From contig CACYJD010000056.1 in NCBI GenBank assembly GCA_902774655.1, forward strand, positions 1 through 5,500: a stretch of DNA of 5,500 bases, given 5' to 3'. Positions 5,376 to 5,500 of the stretch are shown here, in pieces. Under the pieces are notes generated by a model. That model made no database searches. It was not told the origin of the DNA and saw nothing but the letters and a program-made list of their open reading frames with translations. The stretch comes from an uncultured Erysipelotrichaceae bacterium. Its GTDB lineage: Bacteria > Bacillota_I > Bacilli_A > RFN20 > CAG-826. Both the position numbers and the translations under genes were made by a program. How positions within the stretch are numbered: position 1 is the stretch's first letter; each line of letters starts with the position of its first letter.

Positions 5376-5500
5376 ATGTGCCTAAAAGCTGGTAAAAAGT
5401 TATTTATTAAATTCATGATAAATAACGACACAAAACTACTTAAAGGCAAAAAGTCTTTTGGAGATTTTAATATCGCTAAAGATTTAAACTACGCTAATGA
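5376..5500 (+). CDS. Unidentified protein, N-terminal 41 residues only
   Basis: The ATG at 5376 follows the metG stop by 12 nt and has a strong GGGAGGT ribosome binding site (5363-5369) that overlaps the last base of the metG stop codon; the spacer is six bases. The frame stays open to the window edge. The visible part starts MCLKAGKKLFIKFMINND and is basic, with many Lys and Asn and no signal peptide or membrane span. An ending such as DLNYAN would fit the beta-strand preceding the core of some alpha/beta hydrolases, but that is too short to rely on. The spacing and site show it belongs to the metG transcript. No function is assigned. Confidence 0.75.
   Translation, partial: MCLKAGKKLFIKFMINNDTKLLKGKKSFGDFNIAKDLNYAN

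Noticed and set aside
1..5500. Alternative genetic code with TGA read as Trp, suggested by the AT-rich mollicute-like style and no TGA stop in four complete genes
   Set aside because: Tryptophan is TGG throughout, and no gene has an in-frame TGA. Four TAA/TAG stops are too few to mean anything.
1..5500. CRISPR array, tRNA or rRNA genes, insertion sequence ends, or prophage genes
   Set aside because: No spaced direct repeats, cloverleaf-like segments, transposase or phage-like proteins were seen on either strand.

Overview
The window is AT-rich and has the style of a low-GC Firmicutes or Tenericutes relative, such as an uncultured Bacilli, Erysipelotrichia or RF39-like lineage. The signs are purine-rich Shine-Dalgarno sites, TATAAT-type promoters, a UUCG-loop terminator, a zinc-type L31, and a lipoprotein carrying a BIG2 domain. 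Tryptophan is always TGG, so the standard bacterial code applies. This placement is inferred from style, not from a marker-gene comparison.

Layout. Positions 1-2106 hold two minus-strand genes read leftward as one unit: a 518-aa FAD/NAD(P)-dependent oxidoreductase of the phytoene desaturase/CrtI-like group, then a LicA/choline kinase-like phosphotransferase cut by the window edge. Their stop and start codons share one base (TAATG). Positions 2107-2298 are a divergent intergenic region. It holds a likely leaderless promoter for the oxidoreductase, a perfect 7+7 palindrome, a strong extended -10 promoter for rpmE, and a small hairpin in the rpmE leader. Next come rpmE (2299-2502) and a textbook intrinsic terminator (2530-2552).

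From 2568 a new plus-strand unit begins. A promoter overlapping a 12-bp palindrome leads into a secreted lipoprotein nuclease (BIG2 domain plus endonuclease I domain). This is followed 16 nt later by metG, a compact methionyl-tRNA synthetase, and 12 nt later by the start of an unidentified gene that runs off the window.

How the genes fit together. rpmE and metG are housekeeping translation genes. The nuclease is an accessory surface protein that appears to share a transcript with metG. The minus-strand pair suggests modification of a lipid or isoprenoid-like substrate together with phosphorylation of a small alcohol, possibly envelope chemistry, but the substrate cannot be read from the sequence. 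There is no CRISPR array, tRNA, rRNA, insertion sequence or obvious defence system. The window is mostly ordinary. The points most worth a second look are the oxidoreductase/kinase pair with its atypical kinase, the nuclease placed ahead of metG, and the regulatory structures around rpmE.
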